Below, piece by piece: positions 52,807 to 64,000 of a stretch of 64,000 bases of DNA. Position numbers and translations under genes: made by a program. The stretch is from Absidia repens (lineage: Eukaryota; Mucoromycota; Mucoromycetes; Mucorales; Cunninghamellaceae): positions 248,001 through 312,000 of the forward strand of contig MCGE01000011.1 of NCBI GenBank assembly GCA_002105175.1, in the 5' to 3' direction. The notes beneath the pieces were generated by a model that was given only the letters and a program-made list of their open reading frames with translations, did no database searches and was not told the DNA's origin. How positions within the stretch are numbered: position 1 is the stretch's first letter; each line of letters starts with the position of its first letter.

Positions 52807-54606
52807 ATGTCAGACGAACCCATTGACCAAACGTAAAAAGACTATTATTTCAAGTCAGAATATTCCGACCCGAACCCCAGCTCAACTTCTTTTTTGTGTT
52901 TTTTATTTTATTTTAGAGTGAAGAAGAAAAGATCACGAGTACCTGCACGCGAGCTTCATGCTCTAGTGGAAGATAACAACCAAAGATGTAGGTAACGCAC
53001 AGCTTTTTAAAGCATAATCTGATTATTATTTTTATTTCATCACAGCTAGTCGGAACTTACCGAAATGCTCACTATGCCAACAGCGTATTGAACCACGTTA
53101 CTGGCAACTGCACTATGAATACGAACTTGGGCGATTAAATGAAATAGACTCGGATGTATATACCAACCCGTCGGATAAAACGTAAGATCTTATCCCTCCC
53201 CCCCTCCCACTCGTTATCATATGAACTCACGTTAATTAACTATGCATATATTTTATAGAAAGGGTAAACGTGGAGCGGCAGTGCTGGCAAGGCAACATAT
53301 GGAAAAGAAACACAGAAAACGACCAGCATCCGTCTATGAAGAAACACTAGAAAAGGTCAAACACAATGTCTCTCAACGAAAGGATACACTACGACGACTA
53401 GATACACCAAAACATGGAGATATGGAAATAAATGACCCTCGTAAGTTACCATTGGACATAGAAATATACGTTTGATCATTGTACTCAACCCTTTTTATTT
53501 TTGCGGGGCGGCGGGGTGGATGGTGGTCACTTAGCTATGTTGAACGACAGTCAAGGTCAAGGTGAACAAACGTGTTTTATTTGCAATCAACAACTATTTG
53601 GGGACTCGGATGCCATTAATTTACATATCGATCGCTGCTTGATGAATATCAATGATACGCCACCTGCCAACAGCTCATCGTCTTCAACAAACAACGTCGG
53701 CAATTCACAAAACGGGCCTGGGAATAATGAATGGGACGAATATGAATGGGCTGGTCAAATTCGTGTTCGTGCCACGTCAATGATGGAAGGTGGTTATGGA
53801 GGTAAGAAGTTGTGTGCTATTTACGAGGAAGGAAGTAATTATCTGACGCGTACTGAATCCATTCTTGATTATTATTATTTTTTTTTTTAAAAAAACAAAC
53901 ATGATAGACGCGGGCTTTGCAACAGCGAAAAAGGAAGATGATGTGGACGAGGATTTAGACATTGAAGATGATGATGTGGAATATGGGCATAGTCAATACA
54001 ATGAACGAGATATTATGATCAACTCGGATGACGATAATGAAGATTCTAGTGCTTTGCGTGAAATGGTATCTGGCGGTGGCTCGACAAGAGTGGCTCAAGA
54101 AAGTGATGATGAGGAAAAGTAAGTCCCCAATCCTCCGCACCCTTCTTTTTCCCCTTTTTCTCAACTCTTTTTTTTTTTTTTCTTTGGGATCTAGTGATGA
54201 CTCCCCTCAGTACCAGTTTGAAGAAACTGTCTCGGACGCTGGATGGAACAAGCATTTAATGGAGCACAACAACAAATCTCTCGACATGCCAACAAGTACC
54301 ACCGGTAATCTTGTCATGGATTCTTTAAAATCACGGATACATGAATTGGTAAGGGCGAAATGAAAAAAAAAGTGCACAAAGTCAATAACATCCTTGTCTT
54401 CTTTTTTCTATGTTTAGGAATTGGCTTCGCGCTCTGTCCCTCGTTGCCTTATCTGTTTGGAAGCTTACAAAACACCATTGACGTCAATTGTCTGTTGGCA
54501 TGTCCATTGTGAAAAATGCTGGTTACAAACTTTAGGCTCCAAAAAACTATGTCCCCAATGCCAAAAAATTACTACACCAGCTGATCTTCGCCGTATCTAT
54601 CTTTAA
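52807..54606 (+). CDS. RNF220-type E3 ubiquitin ligase
   Basis: Exons: 52807-52832, 52917-52987, 53046-53181, 53259-53440, 53535-53801, 53908-54118, 54195-54348, 54418-54606, giving 411 aa. An N-terminal Cys pair region (KCSLCQQRIEPRYWQLHYEY) matches the RNF220 family domain. CFICNQQLFGDSDAINLHID and RCLMN form a C2HC-like finger. YEWAGQIRVRATSMMEGGYG is the family's conserved linker. An acidic stretch (DVDEDLDIEDDDVEYG) follows. The C-terminal RING is RCLICLEAYKTPLTSIVCWH, VHCEKCWLQTLGSKKLCPQC and TPADLRRIYL. RNF220 proteins attach ubiquitin to nuclear targets; substrates here are unknown. The donor at 52988 (GTAGGT) is preferred because the GTAACG alternative creates a stop. Confidence 0.9.
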
Positions 54607-55220
54607 GTTTTCTTCGATTGTGATTTTTGCCCTTTAGTATTATTTTATTATCATTGTCCATCCCCCTTACATTTCCAATCCCGTTCTCCTCATCATCATT
54701 TTTATTAGTCTCTCATTGCAGCACTTTGTATATTCCCCCTTCCCATTCATTAACCTTCACATTATTGTACACACACTGTCATTATTATTATTATATTACA
54801 TTCTTATTTGCTATGGAATAAAAAAAAAAGAAATTGAATTATGTACATTGACAGTGTTTGTTTGTTGTTGTTTTTGACATGTTTAAACTATTCGCTGGAG
54901 TTTGTTATTGTTTATGTCGAGTGCGTTGAGGATGATCTCGGGGATTTTTTTTTTTTACTTTTGTAGTTTGATATGGGTTGCCAAGGGTTATTTTTGTATT
55001 ACCTTTTTCAACGCCGTTTAAAAAATCGGTTTCATGCAAAATGATCATTGAATCCCCTGCCTTTTTTTCAGCTTTTCTCACTGTTCAATTTTTCTATTTT
55101 ATTTTCTTTCTGTCTCTCTTGATCAAAGTCGATTTTTAGTGAAAATGCAAGTACACATAATAATAGATAAATAAAATATATGTCTACAGTAGATTGACGT
55201 ATTTTATGATGATGAAATAG
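54607..55220. other. Gap before synaptobrevin
   Basis: This is the 3' flank of the RNF220-like gene (AATAAA at 54818-54823) and T-rich upstream sequence of synaptobrevin. The missing first coding exon of the latter should lie here. Confidence 0.5.
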
Positions 55221-55830
55221 GGCTGCACCTTATGATCCTTACATTCCATCTAATCATGGTAGTGATGATGAAAGAAACACCAAAAGTGATAGTCGAACTG
55301 CTGGGGTCCAACAACAAGTGGATGATGTGGTTAATATAATGCAAGATAATATTGACAAGGTGATGAATCGTGGTGAGCGATTAGATGACCTTCGCGGGAA
55401 AACAGGTAAAAAGGGAGAGGTAATATGAAATGATGATATAGATTCATGGTTGGTAAATTCATTTTCTTTTTTCTATGCAGAGGATTTGAATGCAACGGCA
55501 GGAAATTTCAAACGTGGGGCAAATCAAGTACGGAGAAGAATGTGGTGGAAGGATCTCAAGTGGAAAATAATTATTGGGGTCACCATCCTGGTCATTATTG
55601 GTGTCATTATTGGTAAGAGTCATTTCACATTTGAATAAATGAAGCTCGCCTGACTCAATCACTGTATTTTTATTATGTTCGCATTTTTAGGGTCAATCGT
55701 TGGTACTCAAACACATAAAGACGATAATAAGCAGCAGCAAGAGCCTCCTGCACAATCATCTTCACCTCCACAAGACACGCCACAACCCTCTTCCGCCCCT
55801 ACACAAGATAATTCACAACCATCTCAGTAG
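55221..55830 (+). CDS. Synaptobrevin / Snc1-type R-SNARE (first exon unresolved)
   Basis: Exons seen: 55221-55405, 55481-55612, 55691-55830, coding at least 152 aa. AAPYDPYIPSNHGSDDERN is the usual start region. The R-SNARE helix has VQQQVDDVVNIMQDNIDKVM, NRGERLDDLRGKTEDLNATA (zero-layer Arg) and GNFKRGANQVRRRMWWKDLK. One transmembrane segment follows (KIIIGVTILVIIGVIIGSIV). It sits on secretory vesicles and pairs with the Sso-type syntaxin. After the membrane helix there is a Gln/Ser/Pro-rich tail of about 40 residues, whereas most Snc/VAMP2 proteins have almost none. The first exon must end with two leftover bases. The nearby ATGCAA at 55145 followed by GTACAC gives the wrong phase by one, so the start is not assigned. 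Confidence 0.85.
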
Positions 55831-56364
55831 TAAAACAATCAACCCCTCCTCTCCCTTTTAGTAATAGTACCCAGAAACAATCTCATTCAACTTTAGACTG
55901 TCCCCTACCCCTTACTATTTTTTATACATAACTATAATAAACCATCCTCGAAAGAATTACCTAATTTGACGGATCACCGTTCCACCCCAGCTAACACTTT
56001 ACAACCTTTGTACTTTTTTTTCAATAAAATTGATTTTTATTGTATAATTCACAAGACAAAACAAGTCCAGTTAGTTACAAACCGTCCTATTCTATAGTGG
56101 AGAGATGGGGCAATTGTGGATTGTGCGTAGCAAACTATTCTAAAGAGCTGGAGGGGCGCAAAGCGAAGGCATCATGACAGAAGCTTCACAAGGAGCGACC
56201 CAATATACAGTATGTACTGCCGATTATTGTCTTGAAAAGGGAGATCTAACATTGAATGATGTATATTTTCTGTCATAACAATTGAACCATCATGTTCATC
56301 CAGTTGCATACTGTTGAATGAAAAAGATGTGCCCAATAAAAAAAAAAAAGTCGCTCACAAAAAA

Positions 56365-57044
56365 CATTTCAGATTCCGCCCACGTGAATATTTATTTTTC
56401 TTCCTTTTTTTTAATTTTTCGCTCTCTCTTTCTTTTTTCTCTCCGTCATTGGAACCTTTTTGAGGCCATGATGGACTCAGATTAGTGTTAGGACTAGTTT
56501 AGAAGGGGTTCCAGCTTAGGGATTACAAGATGCTTGGGGAAACCCTTTCATTTTGGATTTAGGATTTAAGAACATCCGTTTGTTGGCTTTTTTGGAGTCT
56601 CCATTAGCTTAGCTTCGTCTTAGTTAGTCCCATAATTTGAATCTAGACAGGAATAAAGTATGTATTTTTTTACTTGCTTCAATGAAAAGTGTCCCATTAG
56701 TCTCTTTCATGCTTTGTGCAGTAGATTCCTTTTTTTGTTTTTTGTTTTGTTTTAGTACCGTCAGCCTTTCTTGATGAGTGTTGACTGTTGCTGTACTTCA
56801 ATAACAAATGTGTCCCTTTAGTCTTTCTCATTCTTTGTATAGAATAAGAGCTCCCATTTTACAATAGTCCCTTTAGTTATATGTTGACCATTCAACTAAT
56901 CTCACATTACTCTCCCTCATCCTCGCTTCATTAGATCCCTTGATTGTTGTTGAACTTCGCAGTTTATACTTGTGCTTTAATAAAATATATTCTCTTTCTC
57001 TAACCATCAAAGTCCACTGTGAGGCCCACGGGATATTGAACATC

Positions 57045-57045
<1 letters not shown>
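56365..57045 (+). repeat. Dispersed repeat, copy 5 (3' end cut by a poly-T tract)
   Basis: CCGCCCACGTGAATATTTAT lies at 56376. A T/C tract and the core at 56472-56570 follow (GTTAGGACTAGTTTAGAAGG, CTTAGGGATTACAAGATGCT, AAACCCTTTCATTTTGGATT). AATAAA/AATAAC words lie near 56652, 56801 and 56981. The copy stops at ATTGAACATCG, where other copies continue for 150-250 nt, and is followed directly by 88 T. Confidence 0.85.

Positions 57046-57133
<88 letters not shown>
57046..57133. repeat. Poly-T tract, 88 nt
   Basis: This is the longest homopolymer in the window. It abuts repeat copy 5. Its true length is doubtful in any assembly. Confidence 0.9.
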
Positions 57134-57134
<1 letters not shown>

Positions 57135-57675
57135 TTTGTTTGCGATTGTGATCAAGAATCAAATAACATATGCAAATATCATATCATAGACAAAAACAAA
57201 GGCAAAATCGAACGAGTGATATAAATAAAACGGTTTTTATTTAAAACAATAATAGCAGACATGGACATTGTAAGGATTTATATAACTACGAAATGTAATA
57301 AAGACCTGTTTTATGTAATGATTCTGGGTGCTTATTATTTGCGACTGTTCCCTTTGGAGGGGGGGGGGCGATGAGCTGAGAATTGTAGATTGTGGTCTGA
57401 GATACTGCACACTTGTAATATAACAGTGTGGCTAATTTACACAAAACATCATTAATAAAAGATCCAAAATTACGAGATATTTTTTTATTCAATAAAGTAA
57501 AAGACAAATGTATGCCAAATGTATGTAATATAACAAAACCACGTGCTATCACTAAAACTAATTAAACTAAGTATAAAGTAGTTGAGAAAAGAGGAGGAAA
57601 GGGGTTGATTTTAAACAAAGGGGGATAGAGAGGGGGATGGTGTATGGAAGTAGAAGTTCGGGAAGATAATCCAAA

Positions 57676-60257
57676 TCAGAGAATATACCGAAATCTAGTA
57701 GAGCCATCATCCTCACTATCATTGACAACCGTTTCCTTCTTTTCCACTGGGCCATAAAGTTCGTCTCGTCGTTTGTTTTCCTGTGCGAGGAGGTATCGTA
57801 GAAAGAGGGTCATAAAGATGGCCAAGAAGGAAAATGTCAAGCAAACAGTATGTCCAATTCGGTAAGTCGGTCCGTCACTGTCTCGGTAAATCTAAATCAC
57901 ATAGCGTCGTTGATTTCATGCGCACCAAAAAAAAAAAGTTAGAGCTCTGAATATGACATATCATATTTAGCATTGGTTTACCTGTGTTGCAGCTAATCCA
58001 AATACCTTGAATGCCATAATAAGAACGTTAGTGTACAAGTCTATATATGTACAAGAGGGTTTCTTTTTGTTCTTAATACCTGAGCAATCATATTGGATGC
58101 TGACAGACTAACCCCACGCCGAGTTGAGCCGAACTGGTTGTTTGATAGCCAAGAGATACCCTAATAATAATCAAGGATAATATAATAAGAAACCACTTTA
58201 GAGCTTCAATTCATTCTTCTCTTTTCTCGGCTTACCAAGGCAATAGTTGCGTTGATACCGCATGCGACAAGAATCACTCCAGTGTACTGTAGAGGAATAT
58301 ACTCTCCTATCACCAAACAAGTATACCCGATGACAGTGGTAATGGTGCATCCAAGAATTACTATACCACGTTGATTAATTCGATCCGATAATTTACTCGC
58401 GCACTATATAAAAGAAGTGTTTATCAGTTTCACGTTATATAACATACCGTCTCCTTGTCCTCCATTTCATAGTGAGCGGTACTTACTAATAACACAATAC
58501 ATCCGACGACATAGGGAGGAGCTGACAAAAGTTGGGCTTGGAGAGCTTGAAATCCCATAGCTTTGACGAGAGTGGGAAGGAAGATACTAAATGAGGCATG
58601 ACACAGCACGGCAGCACCATTGATAAAGGAAATCATCCAAGTCTTGTAATCCAATAGCGCAACCGACACTTGACGCCAATCCAAACCATCACCATTATTG
58701 CCTTTTCCTTCAGCGTTTCCACGTTGAATGGCTAGTCGCTTTTCATCAGGAGTTAACCAACGTTTACTTGCCGTTTCGGGACTACAAAAAAAAAGGTTCA
58801 TTTTCCAAAGCTACTTGAACACCATACCATAGGACCTTTGTTCCCTCATTATTATTATTTTTTCACTTACTAGTTTGGTAAAAAGAGCAGACATAGTATA
58901 CCAAGGAGAATCGTTGGCACGCCTTCAATAATGAACATCCTGATAGATAATTGCAGTACCAGTAACCGTCAGAAGGCAAGCGTTAACTAACGTTCGTACA
59001 AGCCTATTATTTTTTTCCTTACCAACGCCAAGATGCAAGACCTTCTACTTGATCCAAATAATCCATGATAAGATAAGCCCAAATGCCTCCAAAGGAACCA
59101 GCTAATGTTGATGCCGAAATAAAAATTGATACCTATCGAGATGGATTGAGAAAGAGAGCATTTTTGGCGTTAGACCTCTATTTTGAAGTAAGCAGAGAAT
59201 ACACTGAAAATCATTTACCCTTGAAGCCATTTCATCACGCTTGTACCAAAAACTAAGCAGCAGAGGTACACAGGGCCCAAGTCCCGCCTCCGAACACCCG
59301 AGGAAGAATCGTGCTAGTAAAGGAGACCATGTCATTAGTGTCATCCAAAATAGAGTGCATTGCGTCAAGTTTTTAGATGTTCTACGTTACTTACCTGCAA
59401 TCACTCCTGCCAAATTAGTTGTGCCTGCAATGCTATATCATGGAAAAAAAAAAGAGTCGCGTAAATTGAGAACATGGTCAGCGAAAAATAAGCCATTGGT
59501 TTATTTTTTTGTCTTACCTTGTAGAGCAAACGCCCTAACAATAAGCGTAAAACGAAGAATTTAAATTTTTGTTTACTTTTAAACTTTATTATTGTCTATT
59601 ACCCATATGATCGTTGTGATGCCAATCCATAAGGAAGGTGTAAATCTAAGAGAGAGAGGGAGAGAGAGAAAGAAAAAGATGAGATTTCAGGTAACATATT
59701 GAATCCCCGCTCGACGTACCGTTTCAATGCCAAATTTGATGGAATTTGACAGAGCAGATAACCTACGTGAAAGCGGTTCAAATAAAAATTTGGACACTAT
59801 AGATGAAGCATATGATTTATTACCGATGTAAAACACCATCAATGCTTGATAAAATCCATTGCCTTCCAGGTGCAAATCCTTTTCGAAAGAACCCAACTTT
59901 GCATTACCGATGTTGCTCTACAGTTCATAAATAAATGTTAGAAAACCGGTGAAGATCAACTACTAATAATTAAAACATTTAAACATACCCTATCCAAGGA
60001 AGCAAATAAATACATGACAGTAACAAAGGGTACAATACTATAATCAAAGGGGGTTTTAATCAAGCGCTCGGTAGGGAATTCATGCAAATGTGAATTTTAT
60101 GTTTGTGTTACCAAAAATCCAGTTTTCGTAGCAGTTTTTTTTCGACAAAAGGATCTGACTCATAAACTACATTTTCTGAGCCTTCATAATGAGGTTCTCC
60201 AGTGGATATACTGTTCATGTCATCCGAAGAGGACTTGATCTTTTTCTCGTCGAACAT
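57676..60257 (-). CDS. MFS permease, anion:cation symporter (Dal5/Tna1-like) family
   Basis: Fifteen exons (complement): 60112-60257, 59989-60037, 59824-59917, 59720-59762, 59603-59645, 59518-59534, 59395-59432, 59219-59313, 59023-59132, 58871-58939, 58487-58781, 58236-58403, 58080-58160, 57982-58005, 57676-57891, giving 495 aa. All joins keep phase. Motifs of the TC 2.A.1.14 fungal group: KLLRKLDFCIVPFVTVMYLF, ASLDRSNIGNAKLGSFEKDL, GYLLCQIPSNLALKR, ARFFLGCSEAGLGPCVPLLL, SFWYKRDEMASRV, WRWMFIIEGVPTILLGILCL and WLTPDEKRLAIQR. About twelve membrane helices. Relatives import allantoate, nicotinate, pantothenate or similar carboxylates with protons; the substrate cannot be read here. Exons of 17 and 24 nt are present. 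The C-terminus is acidic. Confidence 0.9.
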
Positions 60258-61884
60258 TATTACAATATCAGCTTAGTTGCTTTACGTAGAAGAAAAAGAA
60301 AAAAGGATGATAAAAAAGAAGTTAAAGATAAAAAGAAAGAAGAAAGGAGAAAGGAGAAAATGAAGTGAGATCATAAGTTTTGTATGATAATGTATATTTC
60401 ATTTCAGGAGCTAGAATGGTTCAACACATCGTCTTTTCAATAATGCATTTATTAGAATTTTTTTTTCAAAGGGGCAATGATGTGGTCCAAAAAGGTCCCA
60501 GCCGCATGGATATTACCACTGTCATTATACATGAATTGGTCCCGCTTTTATTTTATTTTATTTCTTTCTTTAAAAAAAACAACTCGATATGATAGGATAC
60601 AAAAACGTCACGATCATCTGTCAATAGCCTTGATGACTGCCATTGGAACAGCATATTCAAAATCATACCAATTCTTTTCATGGTTTTCTCTATAACATGG
60701 TCAAAAAAAAATGGATCAAGGGAGGTGGCGACTGGGCGTTTTCATTACTGATACATTAGTTGTAACCTTTTTTTTCATTTTTTGAGGAGAGTGCTTTACT
60801 CATCAAAGAAAATAAAGTATCTCTTGCTCCTTTTAAATGCAGCGACATGCATAAAAAGAACGTTGTAGTGATGGTATAGAATTTCGAGTCGTGAACAGCC
60901 AATGCAAACATCCTATTTCATCATCAATATCATCCACACGCATAATTCAGATAAAAAATACATCATAATTTAGAGCCAATAATGAGAGGTTGTTTTATTG
61001 ATAAATAATATAGGGGATATAGTAAACTGTAAACCAAGTCGATAAGATAAAGTAAAGTAAACTACACAGCAAATGTATATATACTACACTACTCGTATTC
61101 CGAAAACTAAAACCCCATGTTGATAATTCCTTGATTCCATTCATCCATACATGGCTTACTCCATTGGCGAGTCAGCTGATGGTCACTTTTTCGGTAATTT
61201 GGGACTTTTTTATCTCCACCCCACCCCCAACACACGCTCCCGAATCATCATCCCAGTATTTAAATAAAATCGACCTCCTCTCATCCCCCCACCTCCCAAA
61301 TCCCAAATCCCAGTTGTTGTTGAAAACATGTCCACCCTTGAATGGCATAACTGGCCAAAACGTATAAACGGAAGCAATTTTTGCCGGATTTCCTATTGTA
61401 TCATCAGAGTTTGTGAGTGTCAATAACCTCCTCTATTTCGACCTTACCTTTATGATATCGTGATCCATTCACTTGAATAATGTGTTGAGTGGTGATGCTG
61501 GTATTGGTGATAACAAAAAAGTCGCTTTCCTAGGACTTGTTTTACCTGGTTATGTAGTACATTGTCGTACAGGTGTGTCGTATTGCTGAGATATGTGCCA
61601 CATGCAAATAATAACAAGCAAGAGAGAGGGAGAGAGAAAGGTTGTCTGTTCCATAGTTATATGATCATTCCATACTATTACACTGAGGTAATACCATATC
61701 GAGGGACAGTTGGAATACTATTGTGAGAGAAAACCATAAAAGCCGATAAATTATGTTAGTAAACTACATGCTACGATCTGTACCAATGTTACCATGTCCT
61801 TTTTGCATCACCATCTAAGCGTGTATGCTTGGTTCCAAGTACACAGTTTCAATAAATGATACACTACTGCTATAACAGAGGTGC

Positions 61885-61927
<43 letters not shown>

Positions 61928-62699
61928 GGAAAAAGCGCCGCTGTGGATGTTGAAATTTTGAGTATAAGCGTTTGACCTATGCAAGAATGAGTAGAAAGAT
62001 CTGCCCAAAAAAAAAAGTGAATGATTGTAACGGTTATTGCTTATATGTATGTTTAGTTTGTGTGTGTTATTTGAGTATTGTTGATATTGGAAGTAAAAGA
62101 AAAAGAAACAAATAATCCATAGAGGCTGCAATGATGAAAAAAAAAAAAGCAAAAGGCAGGAACGACGGGATTTGAATTTACTTGTGTTCTATAAATAAAT
62201 ACAGACGACTACTAACTACGTTACATAGGTAAAGAAACAAGTAACTATGAGGATAAGGGTCAACAAAACACTTCACAGCCACATATCTAAGAAACACCGT
62301 TTTTGACTTTATCACATCCTTTTTGGATGCTGTACTTTACAAATGTGGCAATTGGAACTATACTATTTCTGCAACCATGAAAGGCCTCCTTTTTTTTTTT
62401 TTTTTTTTTTTTTTTTTGCAGTATTGGATATTCTCTGAGTATCTGTGTCTTCAGTATCAAGAACTAAAAAAAAAAAATTCATCAGTGTTAAACAAATAGA
62501 TAGGGTTCCGAACAAGGGGAATTAGTGCAAAAAATTCGGGAAATGACGATTCTCCTTTGCGTTGGAATTTACCGTGGCACCCTGAATCTATTCATCTGAC
62601 TCATTGGTGTTCCGAATTTATCCCTATTAGTTCATTAATGCGAAAATACTATAAATACAGCGCTCTTGTCCATTTAAATTATCCATATAGATATTACAT
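60258..62699. other. Divergent gap between MFS permease and phosphate carrier
   Basis: About 2.4 kb. A 41-nt A tract (61886-61926) and a T tract near 62391-62417 are present. No copy of the dispersed repeat was found here. Short frames at 60380-60695 and 61131-61423 show no protein likeness. It must hold both promoters. Confidence 0.5.
61886..61926. repeat. Poly-A tract, 41 nt
   Basis: An uninterrupted A run in the gap before the phosphate carrier gene. Confidence 0.9.
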
Positions 62700-64000
62700 A
62701 TGGCTACCACTACTACTACCCCTAAACCTACCCAAACCCCACTCAACACTACAATCAAACCCCCCACGGGCATAGATTTGTATTCAAGATTTGCTCTTGC
62801 GGGAGCTCTTGGCTGTGGTAAATATTGGAACCCCGATTCACCATGGTATGCTGCTCACACCTTTCTTTTTTTTTTTTTTTTTAATAGGCATCACTCATGG
62901 ATTAATGACTCCTGTGGACGTTGTGAAAACTAGAATACAATTATCACCTGAAATATATAATAAGGTATGTACTACGTATTACGTGAAGCACTCACACACA
63001 CACGCAAAAAAAAGAAAAAAAAGGTACCAAGTTTATTTATACGGAATATTCCGATTGAATTTTTTCTAGGGAATGATATCAGGGTTTAGACAAGTGGTAA
63101 AAACCGAAGGTGCCGGTGCCTTATTGACCGGCTTTGGCCTACTGCCACCGGCTACTTCATCCAGGGTGCCCTCAAGTTTGGAGGCTATGAATTTTGGAAG
63201 AAGACATTTATCGATTTGATCGGCGTCGACAAGGCGCGGGAATACCGCATGCCGATCTACATGCTCAGTTCAGGTATTGCTGAGTTCTTTGCCGATGTAG
63301 CTCTTTGCCCCTTGGAAGCCACACGTATTCGATTGGTCTCCCAACCAAGCTTTGCCAATGGTCTTGTCAGTGGTTTCAGCCGTTTACTAAAGGAAGAAGG
63401 CGTCAGGCGTGGCTTTTATTCAGGCTTTGGTCCCATTCTTTTCAAACAAATTCCTTATACTATGGCTAAATTTGGATTCTATGAAATCGCAGCGTAAGTG
63501 TCAATAACTAAAAAAAAAAAAAAAAAAAAAATGGGTCCCTTGTTGCTCACTCTCTCCCTCCTTTTTCCTTTTTTTTTTTTTTTGAAAAACAAAAATGCAG
63601 TGAAAAGATCATGCAAGCAATTAACAAGCCCAAAGAAGAAATTTCACCCACCATGTTGACTGTCATTGATTTGAATTCGGGTATCATTGCCGGTATTGCC
63701 GCTGCTCTGATTTCCCAACCTGCTGATACTTTATTATCGAAAATTAACAAAGAAAAGGGTGTTCCCGGCCAATCTGTCACTTCTCGCTTGCTCACTTTGA
63801 CTCGCCAACTGGGTGTGAAAGGTCTCTTCTTAGGGACGGTGCCACGTGTATGCATGGTATCATTACTGACTGCCGGCCAATTGTAAGTTTGTTAAATGAG
63901 AAAAATGGCGATCAAAAAAAAAAAAAAAAAAAAAAAAAAACAAAGGTTCTGTATAGTAATAGCTGACTTGATTTTTACTTTTTTTTTTTTCATAGTGTGA
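62700..64000 (+). CDS. Mitochondrial phosphate carrier (SLC25A3/PIC type), frameshifted and partial
   Basis: Exons: 62700-62817, 62888-62964, 63070-63493, 63601-63882, 63996 onward (runs off the window). It imports phosphate with protons into the mitochondrial matrix for ATP synthesis. Three carrier repeats are visible: [20 protein letters not shown] with [26 protein letters not shown]; and [23 protein letters not shown]-specific words are [24 protein letters not shown] and [14 protein letters not shown]. At about 63137-63145 the sequence reads GGCCTACTGCC where the family's G-P-T-A would need one more C, so the frame shifts by one. All sequence before and after is well conserved and in mutually consistent frames, and the downstream splice joins fit if one base is added. 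Either this is an assembly or base-call error, or the allele is broken. Confidence 0.88.

Larger units (their letters stand above)
55831..57675. other. Gap with repeat copy 5 and poly-T tract
   Basis: AATAAA at 55936-55941 likely ends the synaptobrevin transcript. Repeat copy 5 (56365-57045) and an 88-nt T tract follow. The 57140-57675 part is 3' flank of the reverse MFS gene, with a G run near 57358-57368. Confidence 0.55.

Overview
The window is nuclear DNA of a filamentous, early-diverging fungus. Mucoromycota (Mucorales-like) is my best guess. The reasons are many short GT-AG introns (roughly 50-150 nt, up to 14 per gene), AT-rich gaps full of poly-A/T and poly-pyrimidine tracts, AATAAA sites close behind stop codons, and proteins such as a voltage-gated proton channel, an RNF220-type ligase and a Cys3/MetR-type bZIP. 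All gene models were spliced by eye and checked for reading phase. No rRNA, tRNA, CRISPR array, operon or intact transposase was seen.

Layout. 0.2-5 kb: a Rad51-paralog (XRCC2-like) gene (+), a repeat-filled gap, then a DnaJ-X protein (-). 5.9-12.8 kb: adenylate kinase (-) divergent from SRP54 (+), complex I assembly factor NDUFAF2 (+), and the proton channel Hv1 (-). 14.6-24.3 kb: an importin-alpha-like ARM protein without an obvious IBB (+), a CUE/DUF1771/Smr nuclease (-) divergent from ribosomal protein eS4 (+), and a bZIP regulator (+). 27.4-33.2 kb: a plasma-membrane syntaxin (+) and AMP deaminase (+). 34-38 kb: two unrecognised low-complexity proteins (-). 41-51.5 kb: a small secreted protein (-), NADPH-P450 reductase (-), a NIPA-like Mg transporter (-) and a mucin-like membrane protein (-). 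52.8-64 kb: an RNF220-like E3 ligase (+), synaptobrevin (+), an MFS permease (-) and a mitochondrial phosphate carrier (+), which runs off the window and has a 1-nt frameshift.

The genes are mostly unlinked housekeeping functions: protein targeting (SRP54), purine nucleotide balance (ADK1, AMD1), exocytosis (a t-SNARE and a v-SNARE 26 kb apart), mRNA/ribosome quality control (Smr nuclease, eS4) and mitochondria (NDUFAF2, phosphate carrier). I see no biosynthetic cluster.

The most notable unexplained structure is a dispersed non-coding repeat of about 0.75-0.9 kb. It has five long copies and one fragment, and occupies most of the large gaps. Each copy starts near a CCGCCCACGTGAA box, continues with a pyrimidine tract and a strongly conserved core of about 110 nt, and then carries several degenerate sub-units, each with an AATAAA motif.
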